Assembly: GCA_002270565.1 (NCBI GenBank)
Contig: NQMI01000149.1
Location: forward strand, 28,755 to 92,754
Length of the DNA: 64,000 bases
Source of the DNA: Stenocarpella maydis
Taxonomy: Eukaryota > Ascomycota > Sordariomycetes > Diaporthales > Diaporthaceae
Reading direction: 5' to 3'
Shown: positions 46,544-57,187 of the stretch, piece by piece
Numbering within the stretch: the first letter of the stretch is position 1
Layout: every line of letters starts with the position of its first letter
The notes under the pieces: model-generated
Told to the model about the DNA's origin: nothing
The model's database searches: none
What the model saw: the letters and a program-made list of their open reading frames with translations, nothing else
Translations under genes and position numbers: made by a program

Positions 46544-46782
46544 AGAAGGGAAGAAATAAATGCTATATAATAAAAGGGTATTATAAAATAAGATTTAAAT
46601 AGCTAGTTTTTATATTAAAATATTTCAACTTGTAGCATATCCCCCGTCATCCCAGGCATCCGCCGTGTTCCAGCTGTGCGACGGCCGCCCGCAGGGCCTG
46701 TCGAGGGCGGCGGCGGCGGCGGCGGCGAGAAGTTGTACCACTAGAGAGCCAATCAGAAGCCCGGGATCTGAAGGAGGAACCG
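46544..46782. other. Junction between copia element and LINE fragment
   Basis: AT-rich to about 46640, then abruptly GC-rich, with a GGC trinucleotide run at about 46704-46731. No separate gene; it may contain the 5' part of the LINE fragment. Confidence 0.4.
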
Positions 46783-47951
46783 TTGCCTCTCGAAGAGCCC
46801 CTCGACTCCTTGAGCCCTGTCGGCGTAAGTGATTGGCCCCTCAGGGCAACCGTTGCCGAAACCCATAGAGCCCCGGTCCGGTCACGAGCGCTGATGTGCG
46901 TTGAAAAGCTTCATCAACCGCTTCCGCCTCTTGTGATTCTTGTGATCCCCGGAGAGAAGAAGCTCGCCATCACCCAAATCAATCTCAAAGGGTGCAAGAA
47001 ACGCCTCGATTGGCTGGCAAAAGTACTCGTGTTGGACCCGCGGGTATGGGGCATCGTTGCTATCCAAGACGTTCCCAAGTCAATCCCATGGCCCACTATG
47101 GGTCTTCGTCGCAACCACAACTTTTGGTCCAATTCGAGGTACCTGCTCACTGAAGATGACCACCCCATGCATAGGGAAGCCGAGAGTCTAAGTGTGTTTC
47201 AGTCCAGGCCCTCGTTTATCCCCCTCGCTGACTCCCAGCTCTCATTAGGCTCCTCCAGAGATGGGAAAACGCGTTGCTTTCCTCGTGCCTCGTGCCATAC
47301 CCACTACCGACTGGCGGGTAGAGGCTCCTGATTGGGCGGGAGACATGCTTGCCAACACTCCGCCTGGTGACCCCATCGGGAGAAATTCTGATCCACAACG
47401 TGTATAACAACAGCAACAGCGGGGGATTCAAACTCTATATTCGCAGGCTCATTGATGGCTGTTCCAGCGAGCGCAGTGTTCTTTTGGGAGACTTTAACCT
47501 GCACCACGAGCTTTGGACTGGCTTCCCAGTGCCGGGTAAGACCCATCCAGACGCAACCATGCTTGCCAACGCCACCATCTCACATGGCTTACACCTCTGC
47601 AACACCCCGGGCGTCACCACATACACCCGCTCAGCATGCGCAGGATCAGGCCCACGGTCCACCATCGACCTCACGTTCCTCGGCCCTTTCTTGGCTCCTC
47701 AACTAGTCCACTGGTCCGTCGGGGACGTCGAGAGTTTTGATTCTGCGAAGGAAGAAACAGGGCCAGCCATGCCCCGGCGGCTCGCAGCAGGCCCAGCCAC
47801 CGACATGTCGTTGTCCCTCCGCCGGCCCAGCCTCGCATTCCCGGTACACTTTCCTCGGGCTCATCCCCCTCCGGTCTCTATCCGACACTCCCAACATTGT
47901 CTTGTCCAGCCTCCCATCTCCGTGGCTTCCACTGCCACCCCCCCCTCCTAG
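46783..47951 (+). pseudogene. LINE (non-LTR retrotransposon) endonuclease-domain fragment
   Basis: Three frames in series make one endonuclease/exonuclease/phosphatase domain: 46783-47250 with ALVL-type TQINLKGCKKRLDWL and VAIQDVPKSIPWPTMGLRRN; 47260-47345 with KRVAFLVPRAIPTTDWRVEA; then 47349-47720 with LLGDFNLHHELW, the GDFN catalytic motif with its His pair, and STIDLTF near the end. These are the landmarks of Tad/I-type fungal LINE ORF2 N-termini. At least two frameshifts are needed and no reverse transcriptase follows. Unlike the copia element it is GC-rich and not visibly RIP-mutated. Confidence 0.75.
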
Positions 47952-50699
47952 GTATGAGTGTTACCAAAGGCCTTGATTGTTCTTTCAAAACTGTATCATA
48001 TTCAACTGTAGCTTATTGCTAGCTGAACTGCATACTACTCTCCAAGGTTGGTGATAATTCGAGATTCCTTATCTTACAGGGAACAATATTAACTCTTATA
48101 AGCTTCTAGGTCTCCACTACCTAATAGATGTTCTTCAAGAACTTCTGTAGTTTCTCTTTTTTCTTTGGAGACATCTCCCTAATCTCTGACTTTTTATCCT
48201 TTAAGTCCTGAATTTGCTCAGAGTAGCCTTCCCGGCTTTCTAAAGCAATCACCAGTGCATCAATCTCAGCCAATAGAGAGTGGTTGGTAAGAAAAGACCC
48301 AGGTTTTCTCTATTGACTTAGGAACTAAGACTTCTATAGCCCGCCGTGCTGTGGTCCTCGGGCTTTAGTGCGGCCCTCGCTTCGATCCATACTTGGTCGT
48401 TGTATTGGGTGTTCATTCTGCTGCTGTTCGTGGTGAGATAATATCGTACAGGTTTGAAGAGCTGGCCTAATCAAAGCTCTATTAGGTCCCTCTGTCAGCT
48501 CTGTTTATTCAGTGAGTATATCTGGCTAGGACCAGCCGCCGAATCTTGCTAACATGTCTGAATGCTGTTTTCAAAGCAAGGAAGCGTGGTTGTCGTACCT
48601 TGGTGGGTAAGCATCGCCCGTCCTCACACAAAGGGCATCCACTGACCCTGCAGTGCCGTGGAAGAAGACTGCAGTCTGTTTCGACTTTGTGGGTCAGTCG
48701 GTCTGCATGTGTAGTAGAATGATTGGGCACGCATATTCTAATGGTAAAAGTTTCAGGAGATCAGCCACGTGGACTTGGTCGAATTGAACTGGTACGTTGC
48801 TTGAACCCTCAACCCTTGAGTGGCGTGCTGTGCGATAACTCACTGCCAAAGCAAGTGTTGTAGGTCTCGGTGGGTTGGTTGAATAAGCTATCCTTTTCAC
48901 TCAACAGCTTGCTGACAATGGCAGCAAGCTGAGAAGGCCGAATAGCTGTACCACTGGTATTGGTAGGTTGGTTGAGCAAGCAATCCTTCTCACTCTATAA
49001 GTAGCCTACTAATAATGCCACCAAGATCAGAATGCCAAATGACTGTTTTGGAGTGGTCGCGGTGAGTGGGACATCTGATGGAAAGCAAAAATACCACGGG
49101 ATGCTAATGGGCGAAGCGGTTCAGATTGAGAAGGCTTGTGGTATGTAAGACGAGTATCTCTCACACGCGCACTCCTGCATTCTCTGATCCTGAACTGAGG
49201 CCCCAGACGCTTGGTATCACAGATGGCTGTTCGATTGGTATTTAGCACTCCGAATCATATCCTCAGTCAAGATTTGCTAACATCTATGGAGAGGCACGGA
49301 TAAATCGTGTGCATATCATATGCGAGCATGGTATTTGGCGGCGCCCACGAACTAGGCACCCAATTAAGGAACACAAAGCTGATTTATTCTACCCTAGGGT
49401 AGCAGTCTGGAAGACCACAGCCTTTTTATGTTGCCGATTTCGAGCAATTTGTAAGTTTCCCCAACCGCTATATGCTACCTAGCTATAGTATTAACCATGC
49501 TTATATGGTTTAAGGTGTGCGCGTGTATTAGCCCCCCCTGGGATCCTGAAGCTATTGCTGAATACTGATAAGGAAAAGGAAGGCCTTGAGTCACACGGCG
49601 AATTCGTCGCATATGGTTCTTGACGGCGTCGAACTGGGTTGGTAGGAAGCTCCCACCCTTTTCCCCGAATCATTCTTCCAAGTTCTCACCTGCTTCGCTC
49701 ACGTTTAGATCCTTGCATATCTATTCTCTTCCTTGGGAGCTAATAGAAAGGAACTGATGGCTAGAGATGGCTTCGAACTTGACGGGTAAGTCTCATGATG
49801 CTGATTAGTCTTGAGGTACCCAAGCAACTATCTTTCTATAGACTAACTGACAAGGCTGGTTGAGTGTTAAGCTTGACGGGTATGTTAATTAACAGTGCCT
49901 GCTTGTTTCTCCTTCCCTCATACACAAACACCCACAACAAATCCCTGCTGACATCTGTGCTGGAGCTTGTCAACAGCGCCGCCGCGCCGGCACGAATTGG
50001 TATGTAGTCATTGCTAGCCACCCCCATTTTCTACCAACTTACCTGATAGGCTAACAGACAAATGTCGGGGGCTATCTAGCCATGGTCTGAGATTAAGACT
50101 TGCGGTGCGAAATAGTAGTTTGTGGTTCAACACTAGCAAAAGGCATAAGTGGTCCCTAACCCCTCTTGGTTACCTAGGTATTACAAGTTACTAACTGACA
50201 CCTAGTAGTAACTGAATGGTCATTGTTGAAAGCATGCATCGCGAACCAATTGTCTTAAACCATACCAATTGTTTTTTGTCCCTTGGGGGCAACTATTATT
50301 TGTTCCAACTAAGAAGAGGAACTCAAAGAATACAACTGGTCTATACAACGGCGGCTGATGCACCCGCCATTTTAAGGTCCCTATGCATCTTGGTGACTGC
50401 TTGGTGGATGATGTGTGACTTGTGACTCATTTGGTGACGGGCAAATTTATGAGTACTCCTGTCAACTATTTATGCGCATAGATTGACATCTACTTCCCCT
50501 CTAAAAGAATGGCGCCTCCAGATTCGGCTCGCCGAAGACACGCCACTGTCATCGCCTGTGACCCGCGCCTAGTAGTGCTCTCGCATCTTGGATAAGCGAC
50601 TGCTGTATGTTATAAAAAGACCCCAGCCCCCACCCAGCCCACATCTTGCCCTCCATTTCCAACTGCTAACCTAATCACCACTGCACCACCCACTGCATC
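47952..50699. other. Gene-poor stretch
   Basis: No gene recognised in 2.7 kb; all open frames are short and unlike known families. It includes the short tandem repeat at 48870-49045. The last 200 bases, with CAACTGCTAACCTAATCACC before the ATG, are the presumed promoter and leader of the next gene. Confidence 0.45.
48870..49045. repeat. Two diverged direct repeats of about 85 bp
   Basis: GGGTTGGTTGAATAAGC.. from 48871 and AGGTTGGTTGAGCAAGC.. from 48964 start two units that share ATCCTT-TCACTC, a GCAGCAAG/CACCAAG block and an AATAGCTGT/AATGACTGT end, offset by 93 bases. No coding content. Confidence 0.6.
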
Positions 50700-52255
50700 A
50701 TGGCTCGTGAATCCGCCTTTCTCAACCTCCCCCGCGAGCTTCGTGATGAAATCTACCAGGCCTATGTCACATTCGAAGACGGCCTGGTCTACAATTTCGA
50801 ATATGGACACAGACTAAAATCTCAAAATCTTCTACGAAACCTGGCCCCAGTCAACAAACAGCATCGCATGGACCTCGCATTTAAGTCCACATGCAAGCAA
50901 ATCCATAGGGAAACAGAGGGCCTGATTCTCAAGTTCAACGCCATCACCTTTTCGAACACACGCTTCTCACGACGCATGAACTCGGAGGAAGGAGAGGAGG
51001 AAGTACGCATCAGGGCAGCTCGATTCCACTACATGCGAGTACCGTTGACTATGGAGGCTGCTTCATTTCTATACTACAAGGACGGCACAGTGGTGAGGCC
51101 TTGTTACACTAATTCAGTGGTAGATGTAAGTCAGCGAACATACCCTGTCCCGCCTAATCCCTGTCGTAGACACCCAGCTCAAGCGTTCGTTGTACTAACC
51201 CATCAACTAACTATTATTTGTAACCTCACAGGAGGTCGTACGGACCCACCACTCAATCGGCCCATTGCTGCGCACTCTTTGTAAAAAGAACAACCGCTGG
51301 ACTGAGGTCGGCTCGGCTTACCAGGTCCTCCAAGCACGGCCAGATTGAACATGACTCTGAAGATAGGCCAGGTCCGACCGGGTCATGGGCAATAGTTCCC
51401 TCGTCATTTCGCAGAGCCCTCATGCACGCCTTGCAGGTCACTGCAGACCAAGACTTGTTCAGCAGCGGACCGGCTGCGCAGCGGCCTACATTCCCTCCTC
51501 GCGAGATGCTGGCCCTGGACTCTGAATTCCCGGCCTGGAGCATCCCTACCAATGAGGACCTCGCAAAACTGTTTCGCCCATATGCCTGGAAGCAAGCCAA
51601 ACCTGGCGACGACTGTTTTTACTGCCACTCGAGCCATCAGCTTCAGACGGCCCAGTTTTGGACCGGACCCAGATACTACGAGGAAGCCGTTGAGCCGGAA
51701 CTTCAAAGAGCTATGGGGCCCGTGATGGAATATCGATCGGACAATCGGGGGAAGTATCGCTTTTCCGCAGCCTCGGTCGCCATCAAATTTATTTCATCTC
51801 TTCCCACCAACCTGCGCGTCTACCTGCGTCACATCCGGCTCCTCGAAAATAACGTCTGTGTCGCGTTTCCTAAAAGTCACGCTCAGGGGCTTATACATTT
51901 TTGCAAAGAAAATCCCATGCTCCGTGTTGAAAGGCGCGTTAACGTGTGGAAAGCTATCTTTCAACAGCCCCATTTAGACTCTAAGGACATGGACGGGGTG
52001 AATTCCTTGGATCATACCCCTGAAAATCAACACGATATCGCTTTTGGCGTTGGAGCAAAGGGGTTCTCAGCCTCAGAAACCACTAGCAACCTTGCGCTCT
52101 GGATAATGGAGGCTACAGCTCTGATCCCAGCTGGAATGCCGGAGAATTCATTTACCTTGGTCCTCGATGGCGCGCCGGGCGATGACGCCGTCATGGACCT
52201 CTTCATGAAATATACCCAACGTGACGCTACCTGGCAGATGGCCTGGGAAATTTAG
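50700..52255 (+). CDS. Uncharacterised protein with F-box-like N-terminus; model uncertain
   Basis: Exon 1 (50700-51125) encodes MARESAFLNLPRELRDEIY, the LPxELRxxIY start common to a large group of fungal hypothetical proteins with F-box-like N-termini. A GTAAGT donor at 51126 and an ACAG acceptor at 51231 look real. After the acceptor one frame reads EVVRTHHSIGPLLRTLCKKNN and stops at about 51346. The frame that carries the remaining 280 residues (reading HALQVTADQDLFSSG at 51425 and ending at 52255) is open back through about 51315. A second small intron or a frameshift between about 51300 and 51420 is therefore needed. Coding-like sequence continues at 52390-52619 (AILDFYEGFPQVVEDIINN), perhaps a further exon. 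Function unknown; no catalytic motif seen. Confidence 0.6.
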
Positions 52256-52619
52256 TCGGAACGCGCGTCAGGAGAGCCAGGTGTAAGAGAGCAGGATGCA
52301 GATGATCGTTTCATGCGTTTGCGAGGTCCACGGTGTTGTGAGTCAACAGTTAACTACTCCTTTGCCCCTGTGCCCCCACCCCCCTCCCCCCAAATTTCTG
52401 GAAAGCACATCACTGACCGCCGCCATATTAGACTTCTACGAGGGGTTCCCGCAAGTAGTCGAGGACATCATCAACAATAGGTCCAAGGTTATTCAATGCA
52501 CCTTTAACCCCGGGCCGCAAGTTTGGGACGCCGAGGTGGAATTGAATAAGCATCAGCACTACTCTGGGGAAATGTGGGCCGCGCTCCGCTGGGAGGATAG
52601 GTCTCACGGAATTTTTTAA

Positions 52620-53585
52620 AGCTTACGCGTTATGGGGATTTCGAAGACATTGTCTATAAGAGAGAAGTTCTTCCCTATCACGATGACGAGACGTACTTTA
52701 ATGAGTGCATTAGCGACCAGGGACATTTTAGATAATGATGTCTAGTACCAGTATCCTGTGCAGTCAGTTTGATTTAAGAGGCTGGGGAGTTTTGCGTTTC
52801 AAAGATCAGGTGATGGATGGTTATCAAAGAATATAAAAGAAGGGGTTAAGATCGACTTGGGCTAATTTGAGGTCTCTAATTCCCACGTTAAGCAAATAAT
52901 ATACTACTGTCATGATTTGTTGGCTGTTGCTGTTGCATGAACAACCCGCTCCGGTCTTGTAAGAAGCTTGTTGCCAAAGATCAGAAATCACCTGAGAATA
53001 GCAGGGTTTCATACTAGGAAATGTCTTGTACACGTAGTAGATCCCAAATTTGGTTACTCCAGGGATGTATCAGTGCAAAAGTCAGAAGCTGGGGTCCAGC
53101 AGGCTTGAACCTGCTTCTCTCGCTAGCTGCTGCTATCAGGTTGCGGTAAACCCTAATCTCATCAGATATCCGGCGACGGACCACGAAGCTTTCAGGATAA
53201 AAGCTTCATTTCGTATCTTGTAAATTCTTTAATAATGTAATCCTCTTACATGTGCATAGAACATTACGGGCCCCTTCTGCTTGGGGGCACTCTGGCGGAC
53301 CACAGGGACACCCGTATTCTCTCTATCATTGAGAGAGAGAAAGCTGCAGTCCCCTTCAGCGCGTGACCCCCTTCAGCTACGTTATTATATCACATATTTG
53401 TTCATTTTTACGTTCTTGCTTAAGAACATGAAGCCTCACATCCACTTGGGGTAAAGACTATGTCCAGGATATTATGCTTTATTTAATGCACTACTAGGCG
53501 AGGAAAAGTCTCATCACGAGGCTGTCGCTATTTTCCTAGCAGCCATTGTTTTGTTTTTTTGTGAAAAAAAGAAAAAGAAAATTAG
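52620..53585. other. Intergenic
   Basis: No protein gene. It holds the tRNA-like inverted-repeat segment at 53094-53183. A GA microsatellite (GAGAGAGAG) lies at about 53330. Confidence 0.45.
53094..53183 (-). other. tRNA-like fold, not a convincing tRNA
   Basis: On the minus strand a 90-base segment begins GGTCC and ends GGACC, has a perfect AGCAGG/CCTGCT stem around TTCAAG, and a central ATTAGG/CCTGAT hairpin. This mimics acceptor, T-arm and anticodon arms. But the T-loop is six bases, the A-box is not recognisable, and the central loop is 11 bases with no normal anticodon setting. A decayed tRNA or tRNA-derived repeat is possible. Confidence 0.25.
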
Positions 53586-53869
53586 GCCTCTGGCCGCCCC
53601 TATTCTGGACCGCCTCCAGATCCAACCAGCGGCGGCGGTAACCCGTCCTGGCGGAGGTTCGGCGAAAGCAGGATCACGAGGACGGTGGATATCGCAACCA
53701 TCTTTATCGCGGAGCTCTTCCTGATCGACCCAATCTTGGCCCTTTATCTCGTCAGCATCGTTCCGGTCAAGCTTGTCCTGTTGGGTCTCTTCACGGCTGG
53801 CTTTGCAGGCAGCACGGCACTCACCACCAATGCCCGTCGCGCCGAGATCTTTGCGGGCACCGCAACGTG
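53586..53869 (+). pseudogene. C-terminal membrane fragment resembling DUF6594 proteins
   Basis: An open frame reads WRRFGESRITRTVDIATIF, then two hydrophobic segments (LFLIDPILALYLVSIVPV and LVLLGLFTAGFAGSTAL), and TNARRAEIFAGTAT up to a GTGAGG donor-like site. Hydrophobic pair plus (T)NARRAEIF-x-(G/A)TA is the signature of the C-terminal end of the fungal DUF6594 membrane family. The soluble N-terminal part is missing, so this is a remnant or part of an unresolved gene. Confidence 0.45.
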
Positions 53870-54686
53870 AGGATTTCGGCAGCAACTTAATTAGGATCAG
53901 AGAGGAGAATATGAACTAACGCGATATCCCGTCTAGATATACTGCGATACTTGGCATCTTTCTGACTAGTGATAAAATATCGTCAAGTGGGACCTGCCCA
54001 CAAACTTCGTGATGTTTTGCTTACATATTGACGGTGAGGGTCCGAATTCTTTCTTGGAAAAGCGAAGACGGGCAGATTATGGAGACCAGACTAGGTAGGA
54101 AGGGGCTTATATTTCACAGAGACAGCACATGCACACCCAGTCATTTATTCCATGTTCGGCGAGCTTAATCCAGGGTGTCTTTGTCAGGACCAAGGTTACG
54201 CCGCGAGGTTGAAGTCTCAAAGCTCAAAAGCGACCGTGACTAGGTATTTCGACGTCTCACAGAAGATTTAACTACACTCATTATTTCTGATTCAGTGGTC
54301 ATATAAGCCGAGTTCTGTTTTGTACATGCCTTATGGTGCATAATGGCAGCGAAATGGAGTTCCCTCATCTCATAATTGCGGTGGTGTCATATCACAAGCG
54401 AAAAGTCAATTACAAGGTCCCTGGTGTTTTCATGACCTCCCAGTCTCAAAGATCTCATCAAACGAGCACAAGGCACCCCCCATTCTCAAGCCTGACCACA
54501 TTCGGCTTCTTCAGCCCGCCAGTCTCCCCATCCTTCAGTGCCCTCGGCTTTGCCTCCTCCTGCAGGCCATGTGTCACGATTCCGAGCGTGGCGTATCGAA
54601 TAGAGCAACGTGACTGGTTTCTTCTAGCTATGGCTATTGAGGGAGCGGTGCTCGGTTTTGTATACAATGGAGCTCGGAGTTGTAGG
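53870..54686. other. Intergenic
   Basis: No gene recognised; the plus-strand frame at 54333-54959 is a shadow of the relic at 54687-55097 and has no family resemblance. Confidence 0.4.
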
Positions 54687-55097
54687 TCAAACGAGCCCCT
54701 GATTCGTGACACCATATTCCAGCGTCCTGGTCGTCTCCGTCACCATCAGCACCCGGAAGATGGCGCCGAGGGGCAGGTCATGGTTCCTCAGCCAGTACCT
54801 CGTCCCCGCCCTCCTCTCCAGGTGCAGGCCCCTCCCCGACCCGACGGTCGTCCTCTTGCCGAGGGTGTAGCTGTCATTGAGCCCCGCGAGGATGGCGAGG
54901 CACCCCATGCCCTCGGCTCTCGCAGCCGTGCCGCCGTCCTTTGCTGGCGACAACGCTGACGTCGAGGAACGCCGCGGCGCACCCCGTGTCGGCACCGGCC
55001 CCGTGCGGGGAGCTCGAGGATGACCTCGTGCTGCTGCTGCCGCTGGCGGTAAGGGGAAGGCTATCAGCCAGGAGGCGTCGCCGTTCAGGGAGGTCAC
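54687..55097 (-). pseudogene. Internally deleted metallo-beta-lactamase-fold gene
   Basis: The 136-residue frame starts MTSLNGDASWLIAFPLP, like the N-terminus of a fungal MBL-fold family (LNGDxSWLxxFP). After about 50 low-complexity residues it jumps to LAILAGLNDSYTLGKRTTVGSG, a hydrophobic-charged stretch and RAGTRYWLRNHDLPLG, which matches the C-terminal end of the same family (…RYWIRTHDE). The metal-binding HxHxDH core between them is absent, so the gene has lost its catalytic middle. Family match is from memory of conserved words. Confidence 0.45.
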
Positions 55098-56275
55098 GAT
55101 TGGCCGGAGAGGCTGCGCATCCGTGTGCGAGCCGGAATATGACCCGAGTGTTTATTTTAATGGAGACATTTTTTTTCCTTCTTTACCGTCTCGGTTCTGT
55201 GCTGGTGAAAGTGAAAAGATACTGGGGGCGTTGAAAGGTCTGAGAAGTATTAGTTGGATGAGGGGGACCTGTTGGCATCTAACTCTATGCCGATCCTTGT
55301 CATCCTGGAATCATTTTGCCACGGACGGGACACCCTCGGAGGCCGCATGATAGGCCATCTCGTAAAGCATGCGAAGTCGACTTCGACTGGACGGGCACTG
55401 TTCCGCTTTGCTCAGGTGACAGCTATGCAGCCAACACCTACTTGATCAATGAGCAGGGTGAACCAACATAACGAGAAACATGTATTTATACCAAGAGAAA
55501 AAGATGCGTACGTAAAGTAGCGATATTATTTAGGCGGAGACTCTAAGGTTGACCACCCGGTGCATCGTGATTAGTTATGTACCTACAGCCCGTTGGTCCA
55601 GATCCGCATGTGGGCGCCAAGGGGTGCGCGCGTAGGTGCTGTGAGTTGGAGGGCATATCATACTATTTATTTCGCCATATATTCTATGCTGTGCTCGGGC
55701 AACATGCCGAGGCTTTAGATTGTATGCTGCGTGCGGTAAGAAGGAGGTTGGGTGGGACGCTCGCTATGCGGCTGTGGCGCCAATCCCGAGGCTCTCGTCC
55801 GGCCGAGGTCGGTATAGTATGGGAGATCATGCACATGGCACAAACAGGCTCGACTCAACTGTAAATGGCGAACTTTTCGAATCATGGTTATAAATGTGCG
55901 CGGGGAGGGAGCAATTACTTGATGACTGATTTCCTCGGATTATCCGAGTCGGATAACTACAAGACATCACAGATTACTGATCATGCAAGCTAGATCCCGC
56001 CACTGCCTATAGGCAGGCACTCGAGGATGTTTCTCATCAATCGGTGATAACAACATGTTATCAATCCGCAGGATCAACCATTTCGCGGCTGTCTCAATGG
56101 AATTAATAATCCTACCATGATCATACAAGAAGCATTGTAGAATGCGTCGTATATAAACTTGGCGTGACGGCCGCATTCCCTTACAACATCTTCATCAGTT
56201 TCAAACATCTCGGGCAAAGAGACGAAGGAGGCATCGATCCATTACCCGGACTACACTTTCACAGACTCAAGAGCC
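55098..56275. other. Intergenic, promoter side of the MBL hydrolase
   Basis: No gene recognised. The right part precedes the ATG at 56276. Confidence 0.45.
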
Positions 56276-57187
56276 ATGACGCTGAGATTTGCAACCTACA
56301 TCTCCTCTCCGATCCCAACGGCCCTTCCCTCGCCGGACCCCTCCTCGCCCGACTCGGGCCTCTGGTCACCTCTCTGCTGCACCCTGATATACACACCGAC
56401 AACAGCAGTCATCGTCGACTGCCCGACCAGCATCGCAGCCACGCGGGACCTGGCCGCCTGGATCAAGGGCACCCTCCCGGCGGGCTGCGCCCTAAAGTTC
56501 TTTCTGGCGACACACGCGCATGGGGATCACTTCTTCGGCTTCCCTGTCCTGGAGGATCACTTCCCCGGCGTCCAGGCCGTGGCCAGCCGCCACGTTACAC
56601 GGGGCGCCAAGGACCAGTACGGCCCGGAGCTCTACGAGGGCCTCTGGAAGGTCGGGTTCCCGCCCTCTCCCTCCGGCACGGGCCTCCCTGAGCGGCAGGT
56701 CGACTTCAGCCCGCTGCCTGAATCCAACGAGATCGACCTCGGCGGCGGACACGTCCTCAGGGCCCACGACGTCCAGCACGCCGACACGCACCACTCGTCG
56801 TACGTACACGTGCCCGGCCTCGACCTGGTGGTGGCCGGCGACATCGCCTACAACGGGGACTGCTACCAGTACCTGGCCGAGGCGAACAGCACCGAGAGGC
56901 GGGCCAAGTGGGTCGAGGCCGTCTCTGAGATTGCCGCCCTGGGCCCCAAGATTGTCATCCCCGGGCACTCGTTCCACGTCCGCTCTGAGCCGGATGCGGC
57001 GTATGCCAGGGCCATGCTGGATAGCAACATTGCGTATATCAGAGGGTTTGAGGAGGAGCTGGGGAAGGCGGGCGGAGCCAGCGAGTTGTTCCAGTTGATG
57101 AGGAGGCGGTTCAACCAGTGGAATCTGTGGATCCTGGAGCGGAGCTGTGAGGCTGCCTTTGGCGCGGATGCTTCGCATAACAGCTAG
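56276..57187 (+). CDS. Metallo-beta-lactamase-fold hydrolase
   Basis: Single exon, 303 residues. The zinc motif THAHGDH gives His80, His82, Asp84 and His85. HADTHHSSYVHV follows as the next metal-His region, VVAGDIAYNGD provides the bridging Asp, and VIPGHSFHV the last His. This full set marks an active MBL-fold enzyme. The short form with VDCPTSIAATRDLAAWI before the motif resembles fungal members annotated as MBL-fold metallohydrolases of unknown substrate. No signal peptide. Not closely similar to the larger hydrolase at 9294, which has a different N-terminus and a Trp-Phe type motif. Confidence 0.85.
   Translation: MTLRFATYISSPIPTALPSPDPSSPDSGLWSPLCCTLIYTPTTAVIVDCPTSIAATRDLAAWIKGTLPAGCALKFFLATHAHGDHFFGFPVLEDHFPGVQAVASRHVTRGAKDQYGPELYEGLWKVGFPPSPSGTGLPERQVDFSPLPESNEIDLGGGHVLRAHDVQHADTHHSSYVHVPGLDLVVAGDIAYNGDCYQYLAEANSTERRAKWVEAVSEIAALGPKIVIPGHSFHVRSEPDAAYARAMLDSNIAYIRGFEEELGKAGGASELFQLMRRRFNQWNLWILERSCEAAFGADASHNS

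Noticed and set aside
55123..55864. Small open frames at 55123-55350 and 55577-55864
   Set aside because: No family resemblance, no splice context and weak start context; probably chance.
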